38,540 nucleotides of DNA, taken from assembly GCA_029266525.1 (NCBI GenBank), contig JAQSWQ010000050.1, positions 1-38,540 on the forward strand. The letters are read 5' to 3'. The DNA comes from Microvirga sp. (GTDB taxonomy: Bacteria; Pseudomonadota; Alphaproteobacteria; Rhizobiales; Beijerinckiaceae). Under the pieces are notes generated by a model. That model had not been told where the DNA came from. It searched no databases and was given only the letters and a program-made list of their open reading frames with translations. Made by a program: the position numbers and the translations under genes. This document shows, in pieces, positions 16,901 to 27,007 of this stretch (within the stretch, counting starts at the first letter, position 1; every line of letters begins with the position of its first letter).

Positions 16901-19348
16901 TTACATCCGCGTGCGCGCCGACGACGGGTCGTACGGCGCTTTGAGACTCGCCTGCACCGGCGCGCGCGCGCCTGCGATCTCCATCTCGAAGCGGCCGGCG
17001 TCGAGCCAGGCTGCGTCGATCGCCTCCTCCGACGACACGTAGGCGAGTGCGATCACGCGATCGAGGCTCGCGCCGAAGGCCGCCGAGGTGACCTCGCCGA
17101 CCGGCCTGCCGTCGCGCAGCACCAATTCGCCGCCATGCGCCAGCGGCGCCGCGGCCTCGCGGGCGACCAGCGAGACGCAGCGCTTGGTGAGCGGCTTCGC
17201 CTTCGCGGCGATCAGCGCCTCGCGGCCGAGGAAATCGCCTTTGTCGAGGCGCACCGCGAAGCCGAGCCCGGCCTGCCAGGGGGTGTAGTCGGGCGTGAGC
17301 TCGCGGCCCCAGGCGCGGTAGCCCTTCTCGAGCCGCAGGCCCTCGATCGCGTAATAGCCGGCATCGACGAGCCCGAGCTCCGCGCCGGCCTCGGCGAGCG
17401 TATCGTAGACGGTCGCGGCGAACTCGGTCGGCACGTAAAGCTCCCAGCCGAGCTCGCCGACATAGGTGCGGCGCGAGGCGAGAAGCGTCGCGTAGCCGAT
17501 ATCGACCTCGCGAATGGCGCCGAACGGGAAAGCCTCGTTCGCGAAGTCCGCGCGGCTCACGCGCGACAGGAGCTCGCGCGAGCGTGGGCCCATCACGGCG
17601 AGCACCGCATAGGCCGAGGTCACGTCGGTGAGCGTCGCGCGCGCCGGTTCGGGGATGTGGCGGCGAATCCAGTCGGCGTCGCGCGTCGCCTGCGCCGTTC
17701 CGGTGACGATCAGGAACGCGTCCCGCGCGATCCGCGCCATGGTGACGTCGCTCTCGTAGGTGCCGCGCTCGTTGAGGAGGCCGGTATAGACCGTCTGCCC
17801 GAGCGGCACCGCGACGTCGTTCGCGCAGAGCCGCTGCAGCACGCCTTCCGCGTCGCGCCCCTGCACCAGGAGCTTCGCGAAGGAGGTGAGGTCGAAGAGC
17901 GCGACGCCTTGGCGCGCCGCGCGCTGCTCGGCCGCGACGGTGTCGAACCAGTTCTGCCGTCCGAAGGAGTAGCCGATGGTGCGCTCGTCCGCGCTTCGCG
18001 CGAAGTAGTTCGGGCGCTCCCAGCCCATCTTCGAGCCGAACACCGCGCCCTTCGCCGCGAGCCGGTCGTAAAGCGGCGAGCGCCGGAACGGCCGCGCCGA
18101 TTCGAGCTCGCGATTCGGCCACGGCATCATGTAGTGCAGGCCGAGCACCTCGCCGACGCGGGCGCGCAGCCAGGTGTCGTTGCCGTTGAAGCGGGCGAAG
18201 CGCCGGATGTCGACCGGCCAGAGGTCGAGCGGCGGCTCGCCTTCGACGATCCACTCGGCGAGCGCCTTGCCGGCCCCGCCGCCGCTCGCGATGCCGATCG
18301 AGTTGAAGCCCGCGGCGACAAAGAAGCTCTTGAGCTCCGGCGCCTCGCCCATGATGAAGTTGTTGTCGGGCGTGAAGCTCTCCGGGCCGTTGACGAAGCT
18401 CTTGATCTCGGCGCTCTCGAGGCCCGGCAGGCGCTGCAGCGCGTTTTCCATCAGGATCTGGAACTGGTCCCAGTCGTCCGGCAGCAGCTGGAACTCGAAC
18501 GGCTCCGGGATGCCGTCGGTCGCCCAGGGCTTCGCGACCGGCTCGAAGCCGCCGACCAGGAGGCCTCCGACCTCCTCCTTGACGTAGATGTAGCCGTCGG
18601 GATCGCGCATCACCGGCAGGTCCGGTTGCACGCCGTCCATCCGGCCGGTGACGATATACATGTGCTCGGCCGAATGCAGCGGCACGGTCACCCCGCACAT
18701 TCGCCCGACCGCCTTCGCCCATTGGCCGGCGCAGTTCACCACCACCGCCGCCTCGATCGGCCCCTTGTCGGTCTCGACGCCGGTTGCGGCGCCGTTCCTC
18801 ACGCGAACCCCGGAGACCTTGGTCTGCTCGAAGATGCGGGCACCGCGCATGCGCGCGCCCTTGGCCAATGCCTGCGTCACGTCGGCCGGATTGGCCTTGC
18901 CGTCGCTGGGCAGCCACAGCGCGCCGAGGAGGTCGTCGGTGCGCATGATGGGATAGCGATTGGCGGCGTCCTTCACCGAGATCACCTCGCAGGGCACCCC
19001 TTGCGCCGTCGCCGAAGCCGCGACGCGGCGCAACAAGGTCATGCGCTCGGGCGTGCGCGCGACGATGATCGAGCCGCATTGCTTCCAACCGGTCGCAAGC
19101 CCGGTCTCGGCTTCGAGCTTCGAATAGAGGTCGACCGAATGCTGCACGAGGCGCGTCATGTTCTGGTGCGCGCGCAATTGCCCGACCAGGCCCGCGGCAT
19201 GCCAGGTCGTGCCGCAGGAGAGGCGCCCCTGCTCCAGGAGCACCACGTCGCGCTTGCCCATCTGCGTCAGGTGATAGGCGACCGAGCAGCCGACCACGCC
19301 GCCGCCGATGATCACGATCTCGGCGTAGGAGGGAAACTCAGCGCTCAT
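16901..19348 (-). CDS. Dimethylglycine/sarcosine dehydrogenase-like flavoprotein with GcvT domain (paralogue 2)
   Basis: An 815-residue paralogue of the gene it converges with, sharing domain order: FAD-binding domain ('IVIIGGGVVGCSVAYHL', 11-27), His50 in 'TTWHAAGLVGQLR' at the flavin-linking position, FAO_M region, GcvT ('YVGELGWELYVPTEF') and GcvT C-terminal domain. 'GLRLEKGYRAWGRELTPDYTP' corresponds to 'SLRLEKGYLYWGADITPDYTP' in the first copy. The copies have diverged clearly, so different N-methyl substrates (for example dimethyl- versus monomethyl-amino acid) are plausible. ATG 19348 fits the family N-terminus, although the leader has no obvious GGAGG. It is divergent from a choline-kinase-like gene across a hairpin repeat. 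Confidence 0.88.
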   Translation of the reverse strand: MSAEFPSYAEIVIIGGGVVGCSVAYHLTQMGKRDVVLLEQGRLSCGTTWHAAGLVGQLRAHQNMTRLVQHSVDLYSKLEAETGLATGWKQCGSIIVARTPERMTLLRRVAASATAQGVPCEVISVKDAANRYPIMRTDDLLGALWLPSDGKANPADVTQALAKGARMRGARIFEQTKVSGVRVRNGAATGVETDKGPIEAAVVVNCAGQWAKAVGRMCGVTVPLHSAEHMYIVTGRMDGVQPDLPVMRDPDGYIYVKEEVGGLLVGGFEPVAKPWATDGIPEPFEFQLLPDDWDQFQILMENALQRLPGLESAEIKSFVNGPESFTPDNNFIMGEAPELKSFFVAAGFNSIGIASGGGAGKALAEWIVEGEPPLDLWPVDIRRFARFNGNDTWLRARVGEVLGLHYMMPWPNRELESARPFRRSPLYDRLAAKGAVFGSKMGWERPNYFARSADERTIGYSFGRQNWFDTVAAEQRAARQGVALFDLTSFAKLLVQGRDAEGVLQRLCANDVAVPLGQTVYTGLLNERGTYESDVTMARIARDAFLIVTGTAQATRDADWIRRHIPEPARATLTDVTSAYAVLAVMGPRSRELLSRVSRADFANEAFPFGAIREVDIGYATLLASRRTYVGELGWELYVPTEFAATVYDTLAEAGAELGLVDAGYYAIEGLRLEKGYRAWGRELTPDYTPWQAGLGFAVRLDKGDFLGREALIAAKAKPLTKRCVSLVAREAAAPLAHGGELVLRDGRPVGEVTSAAFGASLDRVIALAYVSSEEAIDAAWLDAGRFEMEIAGARAPVQASLKAPYDPSSARTRM

Positions 19349-19446
19349 GCGGGTCTCGGCTCGGAAGGGGAAGGGGGACTGATAGCCCGCGGGGCAAAAA
19401 ACCACAAATTCCCACATCATCGGCGGGGCGCCCGCCTTCCCTTGTC

Positions 19447-19527
19447 GTCGCCGGGCTTGTCCCGGCGACCCCGATCGGAAAAGCGTCGAGCCCGGGGGAT
19501 CGGGATGGCCGGGACAAGCCCGGCCAT
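19447..19527. repeat. Multi-hairpin palindromic intergenic repeat
   Basis: Two perfect hairpins lie about 35 nt apart: GTCGCCGGG/CCCGGCGAC with loop CTTGT (19447-19469), and ATGGCCGGG/CCCGGCCAT with loop ACAAG (19505-19527). CCCGATC and GATCGGG between them can form a third stem. The GTCGCCGGGCTTG and ATGGCCGGGACAAG ends are common in intergenic repeats of Bradyrhizobium-like genomes. It sits in the divergent promoter region of the second flavoprotein gene and the kinase gene. Confidence 0.75.
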
Positions 19528-19573
19528 GACAAAAGAGCGCTGGCTTCTCCGGATGACCCATGGAGGTGTTGCG

Positions 19574-20458
19574 ATGATCGCCGATCCGCGCGCACGCGCC
19601 GAGGGGCTCGCTTGCTGGCGTGGGCCGGTCGAGGTCGAGCGGCTTCCCGGCGGCATGACCAACACCAATTTCGTGGTGCGCGACGGCGAGGAAAAATTCG
19701 TCGTGCGCATCGGCGAGGACATCCCGGTCCACCAGGTCATGCGTTTCAACGAGCGCGCCGCCGCGATCGCCGCGCACGCAGCCGGGCTCTCGCCGGAGGT
19801 CGTGCATGCCGAGCCCGGGGCGCTCGTGATGCGCTTCGTCGAGGGCCGCACGCTCACGCCGGACGATGTAGGCCGGCCGGACATGCTGCCCCGGATCGTC
19901 GAGCTCCTGCGCCGCTGCCACCGCGACGTGCCGCGGCATCTGCGGGGCCCGGCGCTGATCTTCTGGCCGTTCCACGTGCTGCGCGACTACGCCGCCACGC
20001 TCGAGGCCGGCTCAAGCCCCTGGGTCGGGGAGCTGCCGGGCCTGCGCGCGCTGATTGAGCGCTTCGAGGCGGAGCTCGGGCCGACCGAGATCGTCTTCGG
20101 CCATAACGACCTCCTGCCGTCGAACCTGATCGACGACGGCGCGCGGCTGTGGCTGATCGACTGGGATTATGGCGGCTTCTCGACCCCGCTTTTCGACCTC
20201 GCCAACCTCGCCACCAACAGCAGCCTCGGCCCGGAGGAGGAGGGGGCGCTGCTGTCGCTCTACTACGGCGCCGAGCCCGGCGATCCGCTCCGGCGCAGCT
20301 TCGAAGCGATGCGCTGCGTCTCGCTCATGCGCGAGACGCTCTGGAGCATGGCGGCCGAGATCCATTCGACGATCGATTTCGACTTCCCCGCCTACACCGC
20401 CGAGCAGCGCGCCCGCTTCGAGGAGGCGCTTGCGCGGTTCGAGGGGCAAGGTCGCTGA
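19574..20458 (+). CDS. Choline/ethanolamine-kinase-like phosphotransferase
   Basis: A 294-residue cytosolic kinase of the aminoglycoside-phosphotransferase/choline-kinase fold. 'LPGGMTNTNFVV' (24-35) resembles the nucleotide loop of LicA/choline kinases, and 'EKFVVRI' holds the ATP-contacting Lys. The catalytic loop is 'FGHNDLLPSN' (Asp179, Asn184), and the metal-binding aspartate lies in 'LIDWDYGG' (196/198). It should phosphorylate the hydroxyl of choline, ethanolamine or a similar amino alcohol. ATG 19574 is chosen because GGAGGT lies 6 nt before it; the frame is open far upstream only as antisense to the flavoprotein gene. Its position beside N-methyl oxidising genes agrees with a methylated-amine substrate. 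Confidence 0.82.
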   Translation: MIADPRARAEGLACWRGPVEVERLPGGMTNTNFVVRDGEEKFVVRIGEDIPVHQVMRFNERAAAIAAHAAGLSPEVVHAEPGALVMRFVEGRTLTPDDVGRPDMLPRIVELLRRCHRDVPRHLRGPALIFWPFHVLRDYAATLEAGSSPWVGELPGLRALIERFEAELGPTEIVFGHNDLLPSNLIDDGARLWLIDWDYGGFSTPLFDLANLATNSSLGPEEEGALLSLYYGAEPGDPLRRSFEAMRCVSLMRETLWSMAAEIHSTIDFDFPAYTAEQRARFEEALARFEGQGR

Positions 20459-20520
20459 ACGAGGGGGCACATCGGACTATGGCGCGTCTCGGCCATGATG
20501 GGCCAATCCCGATGCGCCTG

Positions 20521-22020
20521 TCAGCCATTTTGGATGGTGACGGCGCCTGGGACCTGATAGTCTTTTATTCCGTCGTTCGCTACAGCCTGCCAAGGTCCCT
20601 CGCTGCCTTGAGGAATTGCGAGACTGCACTTCACCTCCGTCGGGGTCGCAGGTTTCTTTGCCTCCGCCCTGATCGGGACGGCGCCCTCCTTCCGCAGCTC
20701 GACGAATTTGATCTGAGCAAGATTCTCGCCCGTGAGCGTCAACTCGGTAGCGGTTCGCGTCAGCGGGTTCGGACGAATGCCGCTCGGCTTGGGCTCGGCT
20801 GGGGCAGGCGCTGCCGATCTGACCTCGAGCGCCTGCTTCAGCCTCACCTCCGTGCTGCCGTCGCTCGCCGCCACATCCCACTTCCCCCCAAGCTGGGCGG
20901 TGACGGTCAAGGAGAAGTTGATCTGGGTCGGCGTGGCCCTGAAATCCGCCACATCGATGACCGCGTCATCCTTCTTCAGCTTCACGCTCTTGACGCGGTC
21001 GAGATTGCTGCCGGTCAATGTGAGGGGCTGCGCCTGCGGTCCCGGCAGCAAGCTGCTCGGCCTGACCTCCGTCAGCGAGATGAGCCCATCGCCTGGTCTC
21101 AGGACGTTCGCGACGGTGTTCGCCGCACTCTGCACCGAGTTTGCCCCGAAGTAGAAGCTCGCCACGGCCGTTACCAGGGTGCCGAGGAGCACGATGAGCT
21201 GCTTCGCCAGATCGTCGCTCGCGGGGCTATTGGGAACGCGATAGGTAACCTCATAACGTGATGCCGTGTTCGCCGCTTCTGCGCGAGCAAATTCAGAGCC
21301 TTCACGTGGAAGCGGGGGCTGGACCTCTGCCCCCGGCACCATCGAGAGGTCCCTCGCCTGATTGTAGGTCAAATTGCGTATGGTCTCGGTGCTTCCGTTG
21401 GCCATGCTCCCATAGAGAAAGATCGAGACGATGGCGAAAAGCAGCACCAGGCTCAATGCGATGACTGCCCGTACGGAGCCTTCCGGCAGAGCTAAGGCGT
21501 GCTCGCCGCGCGCGAGGCCACGGTCGGAATACAATAAAGCGAGCAGGCCAAGCGCAATGAGAAGTACAAGGACACCGCACGTCACGAGCAGCGGCAGCTT
21601 CACCTCCGGCCCGACAGCTTTTCGCGAGACGAGAACCGCGGCTGCGATGAAGACCACGAAGAGAAGTCCCGCGAATAGAAGCGGCAGCGATTTGATTACG
21701 CTAGGGGGCAGACTGGCTACGGTCGGCGCAGGCTGCCCGCCGGCAGTGCGCGATCCGCCGCTGTCGGTCGCGCCGGGCTGCACGGATGCGTCTGGCCGGA
21801 CTGCTGATCGGGCGCGAATTGCCTCGATGATTGCGGCGACCAACAAGAGTAGCAGCACCCAAACGAGCGGCCGATTCAATTCTTTCCAGGCGACATCCCA
21901 GCTCCCAACTGTCTGGGGGACGGCCAGGAACACCACGAGGATCGAAAGGATCCAGACGAGCGGTTGCCTGTACGCCTGTCTCAAGCCTTCCATCTCAGAC
22001 CCGCACCAACGAGATTGCAT
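20521..22020 (-). CDS. Membrane protein with two C-terminal IPT/TIG-like repeats
   Basis: A 499-residue protein. About six hydrophobic segments (near 18-36, 50-66, 108-130, 142-165, 187-207 and 265-287) are followed by two similar beta-rich modules at about 300-395 and 405-497. Each module opens with a 'P..L....LTLTG.NL..' pattern ('PLTLTGSNLDRVKSVKL' and 'ELTLTGENLAQIKFVEL') and ends in 'W.VAA.DG', typical of IPT/TIG immunoglobulin-like folds. A Pro/Ser-rich linker lies at about 70-105. Start could also be the Met 9 residues in ('MEGLRQAYRQP'). Function is unknown; an envelope-anchored sensor or scaffold is possible. It is monocistronic. Confidence 0.75.
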   Translation of the reverse strand: MQSRWCGSEMEGLRQAYRQPLVWILSILVVFLAVPQTVGSWDVAWKELNRPLVWVLLLLLVAAIIEAIRARSAVRPDASVQPGATDSGGSRTAGGQPAPTVASLPPSVIKSLPLLFAGLLFVVFIAAAVLVSRKAVGPEVKLPLLVTCGVLVLLIALGLLALLYSDRGLARGEHALALPEGSVRAVIALSLVLLFAIVSIFLYGSMANGSTETIRNLTYNQARDLSMVPGAEVQPPLPREGSEFARAEAANTASRYEVTYRVPNSPASDDLAKQLIVLLGTLVTAVASFYFGANSVQSAANTVANVLRPGDGLISLTEVRPSSLLPGPQAQPLTLTGSNLDRVKSVKLKKDDAVIDVADFRATPTQINFSLTVTAQLGGKWDVAASDGSTEVRLKQALEVRSAAPAPAEPKPSGIRPNPLTRTATELTLTGENLAQIKFVELRKEGAVPIRAEAKKPATPTEVKCSLAIPQGSEGPWQAVANDGIKDYQVPGAVTIQNG

Positions 22021-22263
22021 CTCATAGTAGCGCTGAGCGAGAGAATGTCCAGTGGAGAGGTGAGCCGAAGCACCACGCCCGCCTCAGCACCTCTGCCTGC
22101 GGCACATCGGCCTCGGCCTCGCGCCTCGATCGGAGCCAGGCTCACCGCCACCGCGATGTCTGAGCGGCTTTTCGCGTCGGCCAATGCCTGGAACAGCCTC
22201 CGACACGGCTGACACGGCTCGACGCGAGCCGAGCGGATGCCTAAATACAGGGAAGCATTCGTC

Positions 22264-22282
22264 GCCGGGCCTTGAACCCGGC
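22264..22282 (+). repeat. Hairpin in the sufA leader
   Basis: GCCGGG and CCCGGC flank a 7-nt loop just 14 nt before the sufA start. It resembles the end of the GTCGCCGGGCTTG intergenic repeat. The GGAG ribosome site lies between the hairpin and the ATG, so the hairpin might affect translation, but this is not shown. Confidence 0.5.
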
Positions 22283-22296
22283 CGCCGGAGACCACC

Positions 22297-22674
22297 ATGC
22301 TACCGAGCCTCAAGGTCCTGAGCCTGACCGACGCGGCCGCGATCCGCGTCCGCGAGATCATCGATAAAGCCGAACGGCCGATCGCCGGCGTGCGGGTCGG
22401 CGTGAAGAACGGCGGCTGCGCCGGAATGTCCTACACGCTCGAATATGCGGAAGGGGCGAAGCCCGGCGAGGACGTGGTCGAGGACAAGGGCGTCAAGGTC
22501 TTCGTCGATCCGAAAGCCGTGCTGTTCCTGCTCGGCACCGAGATGGATTTCGAGCGCACCAAGCTCGCCTCGCAGTTCGTGTTCCGGAACCCCAACCAGA
22601 CCTCGGCCTGCGGCTGCGGCGAATCGGTCGCCATCACCCCGGTGAAGCCGGAGGTGCTGCACGCCGCGGGGTAG
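22297..22674 (+). CDS. sufA: A-type iron-sulfur carrier (SufA/IscA family)
   Basis: A 125-residue A-type carrier that accepts Fe-S clusters from a scaffold and passes them to apoproteins in the cytosol. The three conserved cysteines are Cys41 ('GGCAGMSY'), Cys105 and Cys107 ('SACGCGES'), with typical length and spacing. The ATG has GGAG about 7 nt upstream. The TfoX-like gene starts 1 nt after its stop, so the two are translationally linked. In Rhizobiales sufA usually ends the suf operon; here the rest of suf is not adjacent, so it may be a detached carrier such as ErpA/IscA. The symbol is by family and not certain. Confidence 0.85.
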   Translation: MLPSLKVLSLTDAAAIRVREIIDKAERPIAGVRVGVKNGGCAGMSYTLEYAEGAKPGEDVVEDKGVKVFVDPKAVLFLLGTEMDFERTKLASQFVFRNPNQTSACGCGESVAITPVKPEVLHAAG

Positions 22675-22675
22675 G

Positions 22676-23020
22676 GTGGACCCCGATTCGGTCAGCGACC
22701 TCTTCTCGGCGCTCGGGCCGGTGCGCGTCCGCCGGATGTTCGGCGGGCAGGGGATCTATCGCGACGAGCTGATGTTCGCGCTCGAAGCCGACGGCGCGCT
22801 CTATCTCAAGGCCGACCAGGAGACGGCCGGCGCCTTCGAGAAGGCCGGCTCCGCGCCCTTCACCTACCGGAAGGACGGCAAGTCGACCACGATGAGCTAT
22901 TGGCGCGTGCCGGATTCGGCCCTCGACGATCCGGACGAAGCCGCCGGCTGGAGCCGTCTGGCCCTCGAGGCCGCCCGGCGTTCGGCGGCCGCAAAGAAGA
23001 AGCCGCGCCGGCGCGGCTGA
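22676..23020 (+). CDS. TfoX N-terminal-domain protein
   Basis: A 114-residue protein starting at GTG 22676, directly after the sufA stop. 'LFSALGPVRVRRMFGGQGIYRDELMFAL' and 'LYLKADQETAGAF' followed by 'FTYRKDGKSTTMSYWRVP' are the TfoX/Sxy N-terminal domain. The C-terminal TfoX domain is absent, and a basic tail ('AAAKKKPRRRG') ends the protein. Sxy/TfoX regulates competence with CRP in gammaproteobacteria. For the short alphaproteobacterial forms no role is established. Confidence 0.82.
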   Translation: MDPDSVSDLFSALGPVRVRRMFGGQGIYRDELMFALEADGALYLKADQETAGAFEKAGSAPFTYRKDGKSTTMSYWRVPDSALDDPDEAAGWSRLALEAARRSAAAKKKPRRRG

Positions 23021-23038
23021 GCGCTGTCGGCTGTTGCG

Positions 23039-24565
<1,527 letters not shown>

Positions 24566-24737
24566 TCAGGGTTTACCGGTGGCGGGGCGGTGCCGATGCG
24601 GTCGACCGCTTCACACGGCAACGATTGGGCGCACCCTTGGTTTCGCGGCCCGCCCCCGGGGGAGCGCCGCGCCTCGGGCGGAGCAATAGAGGCGTAGGCA
24701 AGCTTGTCAATCGATGGCGCCTGCAAGCGAGGATGAA

Positions 24738-25433
24738 ATGCCGGAAACCCTCGTCCTCGTTCCGGGGCTGAACTGCACGCCTGCGCTGTTTGCGGCGCAG
24801 ATCGCAGCGCTCGGGAGCGATTGCGACATCCTCCTCGCGGACAACAGCCGCGACGAGACCATGGCCGGTATCGCCCGGAGGCTCCTCGCGGCGGCGCCGG
24901 GGCGCTTCGCCCTCGCCGGGCTCTCCATGGGCGGCTACATCGCGCTCGAGGCGATGCACCAGGCGCCGGAGCGCGTGACGCGCCTCGCGCTCCTCGACAC
25001 CAACGCCGTCGCCGACGGGCCCGAGCGCAGAGAGGCCCGCGCAAAGCAGATCGCCATGGCGGGCGAGGGGCGGTTCCGCGAGGTCGTCGACGAGATGTGG
25101 CCGAGGATGGTCCATCCGGACCGCCTCTCCGATCAGGAGCTGCGGCGGATCTACGACCAGATGGCCGAGGAGACAGGTCCCGAGGCGTTCGTCCGGCAAC
25201 TCAGGTCGATCATGGGCCGGCGCGATTCGCGGCCGATGCTGCCTTCGATCCGGGTCCCGACGCTGGTGCTTGTCGGCGACGAGGACCGGCTGACCCCGCC
25301 CGAGCAGTCGCGCGAGATGGCGGCGCTGATTCCCGGCGCGAGGCTCGTCGTCGTGCCCGGAAGCGGGCACCTGTCGACCCTGGAGCGTCCGGATGAAGTC
25401 GGCGCGGCGCTGCGGGATTGGCTCGCCGCGTGA
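24738..25433 (+). CDS. Alpha/beta hydrolase
   Basis: A 231-residue alpha/beta hydrolase. The nucleophile elbow is 'GLSMGGY' (Ser63), the acid lies in 'LVLVGDEDRLTPP' and the His in 'GSGHLSTLE' near the C-terminus. No signal peptide is present. ATG 24738 is preferred to the in-frame ATG 24714 because GAGG lies 6 nt before it and 'METLVLVPGL'-like starts are usual in this family. The substrate is unknown. It is divergent from the helicase and nearly abuts the convergent small membrane protein. Confidence 0.83.
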   Translation: MPETLVLVPGLNCTPALFAAQIAALGSDCDILLADNSRDETMAGIARRLLAAAPGRFALAGLSMGGYIALEAMHQAPERVTRLALLDTNAVADGPERREARAKQIAMAGEGRFREVVDEMWPRMVHPDRLSDQELRRIYDQMAEETGPEAFVRQLRSIMGRRDSRPMLPSIRVPTLVLVGDEDRLTPPEQSREMAALIPGARLVVVPGSGHLSTLERPDEVGAALRDWLAA

Positions 25434-25438
25434 GGAGG

Positions 25439-25681
25439 TCAGGGCTTCTGCACGCCGGTGCAGGGGTCGAGCCGCAGCTTGTTGATCGAGCCGGTCATGG
25501 TCGGCTCGCCCTTGCTCTTGCCCTTCGCGGCGTCGGCGGCAAGGCGCGAGAGCGTCGGGTGGTCGAGTGAGCGGTCGGCGAGATAGTTCGCTGCGAGCAC
25601 CGACAGAACGGCGATGGCTATGACCGCCTTGATCGTCGCCAGAAGGAGAGGGCGGTCGTTACGGCCAAACAGCCCGAACAT
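25439..25681 (-). CDS. Small single-pass membrane protein
   Basis: An 80-residue protein starting at ATG 25681 ('MFGLFGRNDRPLLL'), with GGAG 9 nt upstream; the longer frame to 25777 is less likely. One membrane segment (about 14-34, 'IKAVIAIAVLSVLAANYLA') is followed by a hydrophilic tail rich in Lys and Ser ('AAKGKSKGEP'). A single Cys lies near the end ('LDPCTG'). The protein has no family I recognise. It is divergent from the porin gene. Confidence 0.6.
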   Translation of the reverse strand: MFGLFGRNDRPLLLATIKAVIAIAVLSVLAANYLADRSLDHPTLSRLAADAAKGKSKGEPTMTGSINKLRLDPCTGVQKP

Positions 25682-25934
25682 CGGTAGCGCTCCGGAAGGT
25701 CGGCTGCGAAGATCGCCGATTAACGTAAAGCAATCGTTTAGCCAAAAATCGGCCCCGAATCGTTCATTCCGGCGCAAATCCTGCCTCGAAGCTGCCCGAA
25801 TCCGGCCGATTTAACCCGTTGTTGACCCTGAAAGGACTATTGCCCGCCGGCTGTTGCACGGAAGCGACAGACCGGCTGGGCCGGCTCCGCTACCAGCCCC
25901 GCGGACCATCACAACGAATGGAACCCCCCTGAAA

Positions 25935-26777
25935 ATGAAAAAGCTTCTCCTCTCCTCGACTGCCCTTCTCGGCCTCACCCTCTCCGCCGTTGCCGCCGAC
26001 CTGCCGCGCCGGGCGGCTCCCCCGGTCTATGCTCCGGCCATCCCGGTCTTCACCTGGACCGGCTTCTACGTCGGCGCGAACGCCGGCTACGCCTGGGGCA
26101 ACAACGACAACAACGGCGACGTCTTCTTCTTCCCGCCGGGCTCGATCGTGGGCTCGGGAGACACGACCGGCACGTTGACGCTGTTCAACAACGGCCGCGG
26201 CAATGAAGACGGCTTCACCGCGGGCGGCACGGTGGGCTTCAACTATCAGATGGGTGCGATCGTGGTCGGCATTGAGGGCGACCTCAACTGGGCCGATATC
26301 GGCCGCAACGGCAACAGCAACTTCGGCGGCTCCTACACCTTCGTGGGCACGCCGGGGTTGGCGTTCGCGCCGCCTGCCGCGACCGTCGCGACGAACGGCA
26401 ACGGCATCGACTGGTTCGGGACGATCCGCGCCCGCGCCGGCGTGGCCTTCGACCGCGCGCTCATCTACGGCACCGGCGGCTTCGCCTTCGGCAGCGGCGG
26501 CAACAACGGCAACGGCTTCTGCGGCGGTCTCGCCTTCGGCTGCGGCAACGACGACGACTGGCGCGGCGGTTGGACCGCGGGCGGCGGCGTCGAGTACGCC
26601 TTCACCAACAACCTCACCGCCAAGGTCGAGGGTCTCTATGTGAACCTCGGCGACGGCAACAAGAATGTCGGCGCCGTTTTCAACCTGCCGACCAACACAC
26701 TGTTCCTCGGCAACAACCGCGGCGACGACTCCTTCGGCCTCGTCCGCGTCGGCGTGAACTACAAATTCGGCTCGTAA
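25935..26777 (+). CDS. Outer membrane beta-barrel protein (Omp25/Omp31 family)
   Basis: A 280-residue outer membrane protein. The Lys-rich signal peptide ('MKKLLLSSTALLGLTLSAVA') is cleaved before 'ADLP', the usual mature start in Hyphomicrobiales. 'FTWTGFYVGANAGYAWG' opens the barrel. Alternating hydrophobic strands and Gly/Asn-rich loops follow, ending in 'VRVGVNYKFGS'. Two cysteines in 'GNGFCGGLAFGCGNDDD' may form a loop disulfide. The ATG at 25935 is chosen because it starts the signal peptide. A factor-independent terminator follows about 25 nt after the stop. Confidence 0.9.
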   Translation: MKKLLLSSTALLGLTLSAVAADLPRRAAPPVYAPAIPVFTWTGFYVGANAGYAWGNNDNNGDVFFFPPGSIVGSGDTTGTLTLFNNGRGNEDGFTAGGTVGFNYQMGAIVVGIEGDLNWADIGRNGNSNFGGSYTFVGTPGLAFAPPAATVATNGNGIDWFGTIRARAGVAFDRALIYGTGGFAFGSGGNNGNGFCGGLAFGCGNDDDWRGGWTAGGGVEYAFTNNLTAKVEGLYVNLGDGNKNVGAVFNLPTNTLFLGNNRGDDSFGLVRVGVNYKFGS

Positions 26778-26802
26778 CGACCCGAGCGACAGAGCAAGCG
26801 AG

Positions 26803-26829
26803 AAGGCCCGGTGAAAGCCGGGCCTTTTT
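26803..26829 (+). terminator. Factor-independent terminator of the porin gene
   Basis: AAGGCCCGG pairs with CCGGGCCTT around a 6-nt loop (9-bp perfect stem) and runs into five T residues. It lies just after the porin stop on the plus strand. Confidence 0.9.
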
Positions 26830-27007
26830 CGTTGGGCGCGACGCCGCTCGAACGGAAAGCTTCGCGCAACCAGTTTGCCTAAAGGGCGCTTAACCTGAAC
26901 GCCGATTCAGCTTTGCGCGTTAACCACCGAGCGAGAGGGCTTGCGCGAAAGTCGACGTGGGACAGGACAAAGCCGGCACCAATAACAGGCCGGGGAGGCG
27001 TCGACAG

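Noticed and set aside
16871-19573. Long plus-strand open frame joined to the kinase gene
   Set aside because: Only the part from 19574 has kinase motifs and a ribosome site; the rest is antisense to the second flavoprotein gene.
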